A stretch of 64,000 nucleotides of DNA from Sulfitobacter donghicola DSW-25 = KCTC 12864 = JCM 14565. Its GTDB lineage: Bacteria; Pseudomonadota; Alphaproteobacteria; Rhodobacterales; Rhodobacteraceae. Made by a program: the position numbers and the translations under genes. Location of the stretch: positions 1,860,001-1,924,000 of the forward strand of contig NZ_JASF01000005.1 of NCBI RefSeq assembly GCF_000622405.1. The letters are read 5' to 3'. Below the pieces are notes generated by a model. That model made no database searches. It was not told the origin of the DNA and saw only the letters and a program-made list of their open reading frames with translations. Shown here piece after piece: positions 54,813 to 63,884 of this stretch (position 1 is the first letter of the stretch; each line of letters opens with the position of its first letter).

Positions 54813-57707
54813 ATGTTGAGGAAAAAGACCAACGGGGTTGCGCGACGCCCCCAGCGGACAAGTATCCTGTCAGAAGCTGCGAATGCTTCTGTAGATCGGC
54901 GTGCATTTCTGCGCGGATCCGGTCTGGCCATTGGCGGTTTGGCGGCTATTGCCGCAACAGGGGGCACGGTGCAACAAGCATCCGCAGCCACCGCAACTGC
55001 TGGTCTGGTTGAAACGGTAAAATCGGTTTGTACCCACTGTTCTGTTGGCTGCACAGTCATTGCAGAAGTTCAGAACGGTGTTTGGACAGGTCAGGAACCT
55101 GGCTGGGACAGCCCGTTTAACCTTGGTGCCCATTGCGCCAAAGGCGCGTCCGTGCGTGAACATGCGCATGGTGAACGCCGCCTGAAGTACCCTATGAAAA
55201 AAGTCGATGGCGAATGGGTGCGCATGAGCTGGGAAGATGCGATCAACGAGATCGGCGATGGCATGAATGCGATCCGCGATGAAAGCGGTCCGGATTCTGT
55301 GTATTGGCTGGGCTCGGCAAAGCACAACAATGAACAGGCCTATTTGTTCCGCAAGTTTGCTGCCTATTGGGGCACCAACAACGTAGACCACCAGGCGCGG
55401 ATTTGTCACTCAACCACAGTTGCTGGCGTTGCCAACACTTGGGGTTACGGTGCGATGACCAACTCCTACAACGACATCCACAACTCCAAAGCGATCTTTA
55501 TTATTGGTGGTAACCCAGCCGAAGCGCACCCTGTTTCGCTGTTACACCTGCTGAAAGCAAAGGAAGAAAACAACGCGCCAGTGATCGTTTGCGATCCACG
55601 CTTTACCCGTACAGCTGCACATGCAGATGAATATGTGCGGTTCCGCCCTGGCTCGGATGTTGCTCTTGTTTGGGGTATCTTGTGGCACATCTTTGAAAAC
55701 GGTTGGGAAGACAAAGAGTTCATCCGCACCCGTGTTTGGGGCATGGAGCAAATCCGTGACGAAGTGAAAAAGTGGAACCCCGAAGAAGTTGAGCGCGTCA
55801 CTGGCGCACCAGCAGAACAGCTGCGCCGCGTTGCCCGCACATTGGCAAACAACCGTCCAGGCACTGTGATCTGGTGTATGGGTGGTACGCAGCACACCAC
55901 GGGTAACAACAACACACGTGCGTATTGCATCTTGCAACTTGCCCTTGGCAACATGGGTACATCTGGTGGCGGAACAAACATTTTCCGTGGCCACGATAAC
56001 GTGCAAGGCGCGACCGACCTTGGTGTTCTTAGCCACACATTGCCGGGCTATTATGGCCTGTCAAAAGGCGCATGGGCACATTGGGGCCGTGTTTGGGAAG
56101 AAGACAGCGATTGGCTGGCTGGTCAGTTCCAAAAAACCACAGGTGCAGATGGCAAAGAGAAATCCTTGCAAAACCTCACGGGTATTCCTGTGTCGCGCTG
56201 GATTGACGGCGTATTGGAAGATCCTGAAAACACCGATCAGCCGGACAAAGTTCGCGCGATGGTTCTTTGGGGGCATGCGCCTAACTCTCAGACCCGTATG
56301 ACGGAAATGAAAACGGCGATGGAAAAACTCGACATGCTTGTCGTGGTTGATCCATATCCAACGGTTTCCGCGGTTCTTCAGGATCGCACTGACGGTGTTT
56401 ATCTGCTTCCGGCATGTACCCAGTTTGAAACGCGTGGTTCTGTCACGGCGTCAAACCGTTCGTTCCAGTGGCGTGATAAGGTGGTTGATCCTCTCTTTGA
56501 GAGCAAACCTGACCACGAAATCATTGCGCTATTCGCGGATAAATTCGGTTTTGCGGATCGTCTGTTGCGCAACATCGAAATGGATGACGAACACGTGCCA
56601 AACGTGGAAAGCATTACCCGCGAGTTCAACAAAGGTATGTGGACCATCGGTTACACGGGCCAAAGCCCTGAACGCATCAAGAAACACATGGCCAATCAAC
56701 ATACGTTTGACCGCACCACGCTTCGCGCGGTTGGCGGACCTGCGGATGGCGATTACTACGGTCTGCCATGGCCATCTTGGGGCACTGCCGAGATGAACCA
56801 CCCCGGCACGCCAAACCTTTATGACATGTCAAAACGTGTCTCCGAAGGTGGCCTCACTTTCCGCGCCCGCTTTGGTGTTGAACGTGAAGGGGAAAACCTG
56901 TTGGCCGAAGGCGTTTACAGCAAGGATTCGGATATCCAGGACGGCTATCCCGAATTCACGATGCAAATGCTGATGGACCTTGGTTGGGACAGCGATTTAA
57001 CGGACGAAGAACGCGCATCTATTGATGCCGTTGCAGGGCCCGAGACCAACTGGAAGACCGACCTGTCGGGCGGTATCCAGCGGGTTGCGATCGCGCATGA
57101 ATGTGCGCCGTTTGGCAACGCCAAAGCGCGCGCAGTTGTCTGGACCTTCCCAGATCCTGTGCCAATTCACCGTGAGCCGCTGTATTCCAACCGCCGTGAT
57201 CTTGTGGCTGATTATCCCACATACGAGGACCGCAAATTCTATCGTTTGCCGACCATGTATGCGTCGATTCAGAAACAGGACTTCAGCAAGGACTATCCGA
57301 TCATCCTCACCTCTGGCCGTTTGGTCGAATATGAGGGCGGCGGAGACGAAACACGGTCAAATCCATGGCTGGCCGAATTGCAGCAAGACATGTTTATCGA
57401 AATCAACCCGCGGGATGCCAACAACCTTGGCGTGCGGGACGGCAAACAGGTCTGGGTCGAAGGGCCCGAAGGCGGCAAGGTCAAAGTTATGGCGATGGTT
57501 ACCCCAAGGGTCGGTGAAGGCGTTGCCTTTATGCCGTTCCACTTTGGTGGTCATTTCCAAGGTGAAGACCGACGTAGCAAATATCCAGATGGCGCTGATC
57601 CATATGTGTTGGGCGAAAGCACAAACACGGCTCAGACCTATGGCTATGATTCAGTCACTCAGATGCAAGAGACGAAATCGACTCTTTGCAAAATCTGGTC
57701 AGCGTAA
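54813..57707 (+). CDS. fdhA: Formate dehydrogenase catalytic subunit (Fdh3 type, Cys form)
   Basis: A 964-aa Mo/W-bis-MGD oxidoreductase that oxidises formate to CO2. It has a Tat signal DRRAFLRGSG (Arg29-Arg30), so it acts in the periplasm. The N-terminal 4Fe-4S site uses Cys73, 76, 80 and 108. The metal ligand position reads DHQARICHSTT, so Cys198 (codon TGT at 55404-55406), not selenocysteine, binds Mo/W, with His199 next to it. The start was set at ATG 54813 with GGGAGG upstream. A TTG at 54756 would precede the signal by 19 residues. It is the core of the cluster, followed by fdhB after 12 bases. Confidence 0.95.
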   Translation: MLRKKTNGVARRPQRTSILSEAANASVDRRAFLRGSGLAIGGLAAIAATGGTVQQASAATATAGLVETVKSVCTHCSVGCTVIAEVQNGVWTGQEPGWDSPFNLGAHCAKGASVREHAHGERRLKYPMKKVDGEWVRMSWEDAINEIGDGMNAIRDESGPDSVYWLGSAKHNNEQAYLFRKFAAYWGTNNVDHQARICHSTTVAGVANTWGYGAMTNSYNDIHNSKAIFIIGGNPAEAHPVSLLHLLKAKEENNAPVIVCDPRFTRTAAHADEYVRFRPGSDVALVWGILWHIFENGWEDKEFIRTRVWGMEQIRDEVKKWNPEEVERVTGAPAEQLRRVARTLANNRPGTVIWCMGGTQHTTGNNNTRAYCILQLALGNMGTSGGGTNIFRGHDNVQGATDLGVLSHTLPGYYGLSKGAWAHWGRVWEEDSDWLAGQFQKTTGADGKEKSLQNLTGIPVSRWIDGVLEDPENTDQPDKVRAMVLWGHAPNSQTRMTEMKTAMEKLDMLVVVDPYPTVSAVLQDRTDGVYLLPACTQFETRGSVTASNRSFQWRDKVVDPLFESKPDHEIIALFADKFGFADRLLRNIEMDDEHVPNVESITREFNKGMWTIGYTGQSPERIKKHMANQHTFDRTTLRAVGGPADGDYYGLPWPSWGTAEMNHPGTPNLYDMSKRVSEGGLTFRARFGVEREGENLLAEGVYSKDSDIQDGYPEFTMQMLMDLGWDSDLTDEERASIDAVAGPETNWKTDLSGGIQRVAIAHECAPFGNAKARAVVWTFPDPVPIHREPLYSNRRDLVADYPTYEDRKFYRLPTMYASIQKQDFSKDYPIILTSGRLVEYEGGGDETRSNPWLAELQQDMFIEINPRDANNLGVRDGKQVWVEGPEGGKVKVMAMVTPRVGEGVAFMPFHFGGHFQGEDRRSKYPDGADPYVLGESTNTAQTYGYDSVTQMQETKSTLCKIWSA

Positions 57708-57719
57708 GGAGAAGAAACT

Positions 57720-58313
57720 ATGGCAAGAGCGAAGTTCCTTTGCGACGCCGAGCGCTGCATTGAATGTAATGCCTGCGTAACCGCGTGTAAGAACGAACAT
57801 GAAGTGCCTTGGGGCATCAACCGGAGACGGGTGGTGACCATTCAAGACGGAACACCGGGTGAACGCTCGATTTCCGTTGCTTGTATGCACTGTTCAGATG
57901 CGCCGTGTATGGCCGTTTGTCCGGTTGACTGCTTTTACCAAAACGAAGAAGGGGTTGTTCTACACTCCAAAGATCTTTGTATTGGGTGTGGTTATTGCTT
58001 TTATGCGTGCCCCTTTGGTGCGCCGCAATATCCACAAGCTGGCAACTTTGGCAGCCGTGGCAAGATGGACAAATGTACATTCTGCGCCGGTGGCCCAGAA
58101 GAGAACCATTCCACAGCCGAGTTCGCCAAATACGGTCGCAACCGTATCGCCGAAGGCAAATTGCCGATCTGTGCTGAAATGTGTTCAACCAAAGCACTTC
58201 TGGCGGGGGATGGCGACACAGTGTCTGCGATCTACCGCGAGCGTGTGGTTGCGCGCGGCTTTGGCTCTGGCGCTTGGGGCTGGGGTACAGCCTATGAGCA
58301 AAAAGGCGGCTAA
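57720..58313 (+). CDS. fdhB: Formate dehydrogenase iron-sulfur subunit
   Basis: A 197-aa electron-transfer subunit with four 4Fe-4S motifs: CIECNACVTACK, CMHCSDAPCMAVCPVDC, CIGCGYCFYACPFG and CTFC...CAEMC. It lacks a Tat signal and is probably exported together with FdhA (hitchhiker). It passes electrons to the cytochrome b subunit. The start lies 12 bases after fdhA with GGAGAAG. Confidence 0.94.
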   Translation: MARAKFLCDAERCIECNACVTACKNEHEVPWGINRRRVVTIQDGTPGERSISVACMHCSDAPCMAVCPVDCFYQNEEGVVLHSKDLCIGCGYCFYACPFGAPQYPQAGNFGSRGKMDKCTFCAGGPEENHSTAEFAKYGRNRIAEGKLPICAEMCSTKALLAGDGDTVSAIYRERVVARGFGSGAWGWGTAYEQKGG

Positions 58314-58326
58314 TCCCGTGCTTTCG

Positions 58327-58393
58327 TAACGCGCATCGTGGTGCGTGTTACGGTCTATTGAACGGCTGGGGCCGCTGGAAAACAGTGGCCCCA
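58327..58393. promoter_or_regulatory. Two hairpins between fdhB and fdhC
   Basis: CGTAAC/GTTACG with inner CGCA/TGCG (58325-58352) and TGGGGCCGCTG (58367-58377) with CAGTGGCCCCA (58383-58393). The second has an 11-bp stem with one G-T pair and a GAAAA loop. No long T-run follows. They probably adjust the relative amount of fdhC to fdhAB message. Confidence 0.55.
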
Positions 58394-58431
58394 TTCTTCC
58401 AAATTCGAAATTTAATACCGAGGGTTCTGCT

Positions 58432-59640
58432 ATGTTCCGTCTACTTTCTGCTTTTGTCTTTTTCATTGCGCTGGCCCTGCCATCTTTTGCGCAAGAGGCA
58501 GGATCTACCGTGACCCCAGATCGCAGCGCGACGGGTGGCGCGCAGACTCTTGATGATATCTTGGCCCGCCAGCGCGGCGAAAGCATTGATGATAGCTTTC
58601 GGCGCGACGCAACCGGTGATCCGGATTCAGCTGCTGGTATTGCAGAGCAACTTGGAACCTTGGGCGGCGCATCTGATCCAGAGCTTTGGCGCGCCCTGCG
58701 GTTTGGTACTGCAGACATCACCGTTTCCACCGCAGATGAGCGCGGAAAAGTACTGGTGCAGGATGGCGGCATGTGGTGGCTTGAGTTCCGCGAAGGCCCT
58801 TTGACCTACTACGGTCTATGGCTGCTGGCAGGAACGCTGATCGCATTGGCGCTATTCTATATCCTGCGCGGTAAAATCCGCATCGATAGCGATCTAAAAG
58901 GGCGCACCATCGAACGGTTCAAGTTTATTGAGCGTATGGCGCATTGGACATTGGCAGGATCGTTTATTTTGCTGGGCCTTACGGGGCTGCTGGTCTTGAT
59001 CGGGCGCAAATTTCTGGCACCAACATTTGGCCTAGAGGCAAATGCAACGGTGCTGATGTTCTCAAAATTCATCCACAATAACGTTTCATGGGCCTTCATG
59101 CTGTCGCTGATTATCGTGTTTGTCATGTGGGTTTGGCATAATATTCCGGATCGCACCGATCTGGTGTGGATCAAACAGGCTGGCGGCATTGTCGGGTCGA
59201 AACACCCGCCAGCGAAAAAGTTCAATTTTGGGCAAAAGATCATCTTTTGGTCGGTGATCGTGCTAGGCGGATCGGTGTCGGTCTCTGGGCTTTCGCTGTT
59301 GTTCCCCTATGAAATTACCCTGTTTGCCAAAACATTCGGCATTCTAAACGACATGGGGCTAACGGCGCTGTTCGGGTTTGATGCCTTGCCGACGCAACTT
59401 TCACCCCAAGAGGAAATGCAATATGGTCAGCTTTGGCATGCCATTGTAGCCTTTGTTATGATGTCCATCATTCTGGCCCATATTTATATTGGTTCTGTCG
59501 GCATGGAAGGTGCGTCTTCGGCCATGACAAGCGGCGAAGTGGATGAAGCCTGGGCCGAACAACACCATTCAATTTGGCTCGAAGAGGTGAAGGCAAAGCA
59601 AATGGCAGAGCAAAATAATTCGGCAACGCCTGCCGAGTGA
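58432..59640 (+). CDS. fdhC: Formate dehydrogenase cytochrome b subunit
   Basis: A 402-aa inner-membrane subunit with a Sec signal (MFRLLSAFVFFIALALPSFA) and an extended periplasmic N-terminal part of about 120 residues. Four to five helices follow. Histidines for two b-type hemes are found around MAHWTLAGSFILLGLTGLL, SKFIHNNVSWAF, MWVWHNIPD, GQLWHAIVAFVMM and IILAHIYIGSVGME. It links formate oxidation to the quinone pool. The ATG at 58432 begins the signal peptide. The longer frame from 58345 is not credible. Confidence 0.93.
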   Translation: MFRLLSAFVFFIALALPSFAQEAGSTVTPDRSATGGAQTLDDILARQRGESIDDSFRRDATGDPDSAAGIAEQLGTLGGASDPELWRALRFGTADITVSTADERGKVLVQDGGMWWLEFREGPLTYYGLWLLAGTLIALALFYILRGKIRIDSDLKGRTIERFKFIERMAHWTLAGSFILLGLTGLLVLIGRKFLAPTFGLEANATVLMFSKFIHNNVSWAFMLSLIIVFVMWVWHNIPDRTDLVWIKQAGGIVGSKHPPAKKFNFGQKIIFWSVIVLGGSVSVSGLSLLFPYEITLFAKTFGILNDMGLTALFGFDALPTQLSPQEEMQYGQLWHAIVAFVMMSIILAHIYIGSVGMEGASSAMTSGEVDEAWAEQHHSIWLEEVKAKQMAEQNNSATPAE

Positions 59641-59691
59641 TCTGCCGCAACTAAATGCCCCAGTTTAGCGGGGTCGTACTGACAGGAGAGA

Positions 59692-59820
59692 ATGATGAAA
59701 GCCATCATTGCAGGTGCCGTCGCGATTGTTGTAATCGCAATTGGCAGCAATTTCATTTTGGGTGGGATGGGTTTTTCCTCAAAAGAGGTTTACGCTGGCG
59801 ATAACGTACGTCTGGACTGA
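59692..59820 (+). CDS. 42-aa single-span membrane peptide
   Basis: MMKAIIAGAVAIVVIAIGSN starts the peptide, followed by FILGGMGFSSKEVYAGDNVRLD. A hydrophobic helix spans residues 4-26, and the tail is short and polar. A strong ribosome site (AGGAGAG) stands 5-8 bases before the paired ATGs. It lies 51 bases after fdhC and its stop is 3 bases before the regulator gene. It is likely a small subunit or assembly peptide of the membrane-bound dehydrogenase, unknown to me as a family. Confidence 0.65.
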   Translation: MMKAIIAGAVAIVVIAIGSNFILGGMGFSSKEVYAGDNVRLD

Positions 59821-59823
59821 TCT

Positions 59824-61164
59824 GTGGAAACAAACACGACCTCTGACTATGGGCCGGCACTGGCTGGTGCATCGATTTTAATCGTCGATGATGAAGTCGG
59901 AATGCGTCACTTTCTTCAAAAGATATTGCTTCCTCGGGTAAAGCGCGTCGAATTGGCAGGCTCTGCTGCCGAGGCGACCAAACATCTGGATAATGCGCAT
60001 TTTGATGTCGTGATCCTTGATAACCTCATGCCGGGGAAAACCGGTTTGAACTGGGTCAAAGAGCAACGGCAAATCGGTTTGTACGCTGATGTTATTATGA
60101 TGACAGCCTATGCTGATTTGGAAACTGCGATCGCTGCCTTACGGGTCGGCATTAGCGATTTTATCCTCAAGCCGTTTCGCGCCAATCAAATCCTTAGTTC
60201 CGTTATGCGAACGCTGGACCGAAGCCATTTGCAACGTGACAATCATTTGTTGCGGCACGAATTATCTGCAGGGCGTGCAGGGGCCTTTTTGGGGCGCTCG
60301 GTTGTGTTTGAGGACGTGCGCAATATGTTGGCGCGGCTGGCACCTTTGCCGACATCAGTTCTTTTTACTGGCGAAAGCGGCACGGGCAAGGAAATCGCCG
60401 CGCGTACCTTGCACAGCCTATCCAGCCGGAGCGACAAGCCGTTTGTCGCGGTGAATTGCGCGGCCTTTGCGCCGGATAAAATCATGCAACAACTGTTCGG
60501 AGAGCGCGACGGAGAAGGGAATAACCATCACGGCCTCTTGTTCTTGGCGGATGGCGGAACCTTGTTTTTAGACGAGGTCGCGCAAATGCCGGATGCGCTG
60601 CAAACTGCCTTGCTTAGGGTGCTCGATGATCAGCGTGTGCGCCCTGTTGGGTCTGAACGTGAAATCCCACTGGATTTGCGTTTGTTGTTTGCCACCAATG
60701 CCAATCTGGAAGAAGCGGTCGCAAAAGGAACGTTTCGCGCTGATCTGTATCACCGGATGAATGTCGTTAACGTTCATATGCCAAAACTGTCGGATCGCAG
60801 CGAAGATATCGTCGAACTGGCGGCGCATTTTATGCAGCAACTCAGTAAAGAGCTGGGTATGGTCCCGTTGGAACTGGATGCAGGAACGCTGCTGAAAATG
60901 CGGCGATACGACTGGCCGGGGAATGTCCGTGAAATGCGCAACCTTATTGAGCGCTCTGTTATTCTGGGTGAATTCCCGCCAGAGTTTGCAGGGGACGGTG
61001 ATAAGGTTACGGGCGAGGCCGCCACAGAAAGCCTTGATCTGGTCATGCAGCGGCACATCCTTCACATTCTGGATCAAAGTGACGGCAATCGCGCAGAGGC
61101 AGCCCGCCGTTTGGGCGTATCCCGTAAAACGATTGACCGTAAATGCGCGGCATGGGGTTTTTAG
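59824..61164 (+). CDS. NtrC-like response regulator without GAFTGA
   Basis: A 446-aa regulator with a receiver (acidic pair near Asp22-23, phosphoacceptor Asp66, lysine in ILKPF), an AAA+ domain (Walker A GESGTGKE at 183-190, Walker B GGTLFLDE at 244-251) and a Fis-type HTH at the C-terminus (NRAEAARRLGVSRKTIDRK). The sigma-54 contact motif GAFTGA is missing: after LFGERDG the sequence goes straight to EGNNHHGLLFLADGG. It therefore cannot act as an ordinary sigma-54 activator; it may work with sigma-70, as R. capsulatus NtrC does. The start is GTG. It faces the sensor kinase tail to tail. Confidence 0.88.
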   Translation: METNTTSDYGPALAGASILIVDDEVGMRHFLQKILLPRVKRVELAGSAAEATKHLDNAHFDVVILDNLMPGKTGLNWVKEQRQIGLYADVIMMTAYADLETAIAALRVGISDFILKPFRANQILSSVMRTLDRSHLQRDNHLLRHELSAGRAGAFLGRSVVFEDVRNMLARLAPLPTSVLFTGESGTGKEIAARTLHSLSSRSDKPFVAVNCAAFAPDKIMQQLFGERDGEGNNHHGLLFLADGGTLFLDEVAQMPDALQTALLRVLDDQRVRPVGSEREIPLDLRLLFATNANLEEAVAKGTFRADLYHRMNVVNVHMPKLSDRSEDIVELAAHFMQQLSKELGMVPLELDAGTLLKMRRYDWPGNVREMRNLIERSVILGEFPPEFAGDGDKVTGEAATESLDLVMQRHILHILDQSDGNRAEAARRLGVSRKTIDRKCAAWGF

Positions 61165-61185
61165 AAACCTGCGCGGTGCAATAGC

Positions 61186-63156
61186 CTATTGCGTGTCAAC
61201 ATTCTGGTTGTTTGCGGCGGGTAGCCAGACACGAAATTCGGCGCCCCCCTCTGGCAGGTTTTGCGCAGATATGATCCCGCCCGCACGTTGAATGATGGTT
61301 TGGCTAATGGACAAGCCAAGGCCCGTCCCAACACCCCGTTTGGTGGTAAAGAAGGGATCAAATACCTTGCCGATCAGGTCGGCCGGGATCCCTGGTCCAT
61401 TGTCGCGAACGATCAGGCATGCGCCTGATTGCCCCTCATAATCGTGATTTTCTACGGTAAGGGTCACGATCCCGTCGATCGGTACGGCCTGCGCGGCGTT
61501 GATGATAAGGTTTACGATAACCTGTTGCAGCTCGCCCCGATCAATGTGGATGTCCGATGTTTGACCGATTTGGGTTTGGACCTGAATGTTCTTTACGTTC
61601 AACTCATGGGCAACAAGCAGCAAACAATCTGACAAAACCGTTTCCAGAGAGAGGCTCGATTTATCTCCTGAAAAGTCGCTGGGGCGCGCAAATTGAAGCA
61701 GCTTGCCCACAATCGCGGTGATCCGTGTGACTTGGCGGTCAATCAACGTCAGCTCGGCTTGTACCGTTTCAGTTGAAGGCCCCAGCGTGTCACGCATGAC
61801 ATCAACATTGCCTTGGATGACAGCAATCGGATTGTTTATTTCATGGGCCACACCTGCGGTAATCTCACCAATCGCAGCAAGCTTTTCTGACATCACAAGC
61901 TGCTGCGTCGCTTTTTCAAGTTTCGTGTTGGCATCGCGCAATTCAGAGGTTCGCCGATCAACACGGTTGTTCAATTGATCGGCCCAATCGCGCAGCTCTT
62001 TGTCGCGGTCCTGCACTTGCTCCAGCAATGAATCCAAATGCGCCGCGACCTGACCAATCTCACCGACCGCAGCAAGATTTCCGTTCCGCGCTGATAGATC
62101 GCCACTCTCGACGCGTTGCATGATTTTGGTCATGGCCTCCAACGGCGAGAAAATGCTTTTGGCCAAGCTCAGAAACAGCGGAACCGATATGAACAAGACG
62201 CCAATGAAGGCGGCCAGCATCCATAGAATTGCGTCTCTCTTGGCGGCCGTAAACGGCTCTTCTAGGAACCCGACATACAGCATCCCAACACGGGCATCAA
62301 AACTGTCACGGATCGGCAGATAACCCGAAACGTACCAGTCATTCACCACAAACGCAGGGGCAAGCCATGTTGTCCCTTTTTCAAGAACCGTGTGGCGCAC
62401 ATCGGCCGAAACCCGTGTTCCCAAAGCACGGATGTCTTCGAACAGGCGCACATTTGTCGAGACACGAACATCTTCCAGAAACAAGGTGGCGGTTCCCTGA
62501 CCTGAGCCGCCAGTCACAGCGTTTAGATAGACAAGATCATTGATCGTATCGATAAAGCTCAAGTTGCGGTTTAACAAAATGCCGCCAACAACCACGCCCT
62601 TTTGATGTTCTAGGGTTACGGGGCTTGCGGAATGTACAATCATACCACGCCCCTCAGTTGTGCGGCTGGTTGGCACTGCCGCTTCGGTCGCGATCAGATC
62701 GATACTGGCCCGTTTGGCAAGCCCTAGGTCTATTCTCCTAAGGTCCTCTGGCGTGAATATATCAATCGCGGTGGAAGGGTTGCCCTGAATTGCGGATTTG
62801 ATCACTGGCCAATGAACGTCATCCGCATCCTTTTGGGCAGGCTGAAAATATAAAAAATCCATCCCCAGCTCCACCCGTTTACGTTCCAGATAAGACAGCC
62901 GCGCTGAGAGGGGTTGGGTCAATACATGTGCAAAATCCTCAGCGTCAGCGACGCTGCTTAGGTCTTTGCCAGTCGAAACCATGATGCGGGATAGGTATTG
63001 CTCGGCAACACGCAGGTCGCTTTCGACTTTTGAAATCAACAGTTTGTCGTATTCCGCTGTCCAGCGGGAAAACCCCAAAAGCAACAATAGCGGCATCAGC
63101 AACGTCAAAGGCAAAAGCGCCATGAGCAAAAGTCTGAAACGAACGGATGTTTTCAT
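61186..63156 (-). CDS. Sensor histidine kinase with Cache-like domain
   Basis: A 656-aa inner-membrane kinase. Helix 1 is at residues 12-30 and helix 2 near residues 325-345, with a large periplasmic sensor (cache-like) between them. A HAMP region (SIFSPLEAMTKIMQRVESGDLS) follows. The kinase part has the H-box GVAHEINNPIAVIQGNVDVMRD, the N-box QQVIVNLIINAAQAVP, DNGPGIP and GTGLGLSIS. The start at ATG 63156 was preferred; a GTG two codons earlier also exists. It is convergent with the regulator gene (21-base gap), and the pair probably senses an envelope-side signal for the formate cluster. Confidence 0.88.
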   Translation of the reverse strand: MKTSVRFRLLLMALLPLTLLMPLLLLLGFSRWTAEYDKLLISKVESDLRVAEQYLSRIMVSTGKDLSSVADAEDFAHVLTQPLSARLSYLERKRVELGMDFLYFQPAQKDADDVHWPVIKSAIQGNPSTAIDIFTPEDLRRIDLGLAKRASIDLIATEAAVPTSRTTEGRGMIVHSASPVTLEHQKGVVVGGILLNRNLSFIDTINDLVYLNAVTGGSGQGTATLFLEDVRVSTNVRLFEDIRALGTRVSADVRHTVLEKGTTWLAPAFVVNDWYVSGYLPIRDSFDARVGMLYVGFLEEPFTAAKRDAILWMLAAFIGVLFISVPLFLSLAKSIFSPLEAMTKIMQRVESGDLSARNGNLAAVGEIGQVAAHLDSLLEQVQDRDKELRDWADQLNNRVDRRTSELRDANTKLEKATQQLVMSEKLAAIGEITAGVAHEINNPIAVIQGNVDVMRDTLGPSTETVQAELTLIDRQVTRITAIVGKLLQFARPSDFSGDKSSLSLETVLSDCLLLVAHELNVKNIQVQTQIGQTSDIHIDRGELQQVIVNLIINAAQAVPIDGIVTLTVENHDYEGQSGACLIVRDNGPGIPADLIGKVFDPFFTTKRGVGTGLGLSISQTIIQRAGGIISAQNLPEGGAEFRVWLPAANNQNVDTQ

Positions 63157-63327
63157 GGCCACAGCTTAGTTGATGATTGTCAGGCAGGTAAAGCAGCCAT
63201 ATCTTGAAAGGCGTTGCTGCACTGGCTAAACGCCGTGTCATGGTGTGTTTCGCCCTGTTTGTTCGCTGCTGAATTCGGCTTTGGCAAGAATACTCGCCTT
63301 GCGTGAATGTTTTGCGGGTCATAGGGG

Positions 63328-63356
63328 TTGACCCATCTGGCTATCCCTCCTAAACA
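63328..63356 (+). promoter_or_regulatory. Promoter of the alpha (rpsM) operon
   Basis: TTGACC (63328-63333), a 17-base spacer and TAAACA (63351-63356) stand about 145 bases before rpsM. They match the rplB candidate (TTGACC-17-TAAAGA). The region 63157-63500 otherwise holds the kinase upstream sequence and the rpsM leader. Confidence 0.65.
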
Positions 63357-63419
63357 GCGCCGTTCCCTAACGGAACAGGACCGAGTCGCTCTTGGTTCGA
63401 CCACCTCGATATGACTTAG

Positions 63420-63477
63420 GCGCGGTACTTTTTAGTCCGCGCTTACGTTGTGAAAAAAGGGTCTGGAATGACGGACC
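63420..63477 (+). promoter_or_regulatory. rpsM leader hairpins
   Basis: GCGCGG (63420-63425) and CCGCGC (63437-63442) pair perfectly. Downstream, GGGTC and GACCC (about 63459-63478) form a second stem. Both lie between the promoter and the rpsM ribosome site. Alpha-operon mRNA leaders in other bacteria bind S4, so an autoregulatory leader is possible but unproven. Confidence 0.45.
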
Positions 63478-63500
63478 CGCAACGAAAAGGAATTGCACAC

Positions 63501-63869
63501 GTGGCACGTATTGCCGGCGTAAATATCCCGACTGCAAAGCGGGTTCCAATCGCCCTCACATATATCACCGGTATCGGCACAACTTCCGCAGAGAAAATCT
63601 GTGAAGCAGTAGGCATCGAAATGACGCGCCGCGTCAACGAGCTGTCCGACACCGAAGTTGTTAAAATTCGCGAACACATCGACGAAAACTACACCGTCGA
63701 AGGTGACTTGCGTCGCGACACACAGATGAACATCAAACGTTTGATGGATCTGGGTTGCTACCGTGGCCTGCGCCACCGTCGTAACTTGCCTGTACGCGGC
63801 CAGCGTACACACACAAACGCTCGCACACGCAAAGGCCCTGCAAAGGCCATTGCCGGTAAGAAGAAATAA
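63501..63869 (+). CDS. rpsM: 30S ribosomal protein S13
   Basis: S13 (122 aa) forms the A-site and subunit-bridge contact on the 30S head. The family start [10 protein letters not shown] corresponds to a GTG at 63501, preceded by AAAAGGAA. The upstream ATG at 63450 would add 17 unrelated residues. Conserved blocks are [13 protein letters not shown] and [21 protein letters not shown]. It is the first gene of the alpha operon after the 30 kb accessory block. Confidence 0.96.
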   Translation: MARIAGVNIPTAKRVPIALTYITGIGTTSAEKICEAVGIEMTRRVNELSDTEVVKIREHIDENYTVEGDLRRDTQMNIKRLMDLGCYRGLRHRRNLPVRGQRTHTNARTRKGPAKAIAGKKK

Positions 63870-63884
63870 GGGAGGGCATAGATA

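Noticed and set aside
55404..55406. Selenocysteine codon at the metal ligand of FdhA
   Set aside because: The codon is TGT (Cys) and the frame has no internal TGA; this is the Cys form of the enzyme.
33184..63160. Genomic island, prophage or integrative element between adk and rpsM
   Set aside because: No integrase, transposase, phage structural gene, tRNA target or flanking direct repeats were seen; the genes look like ordinary roseobacter chromosomal modules.
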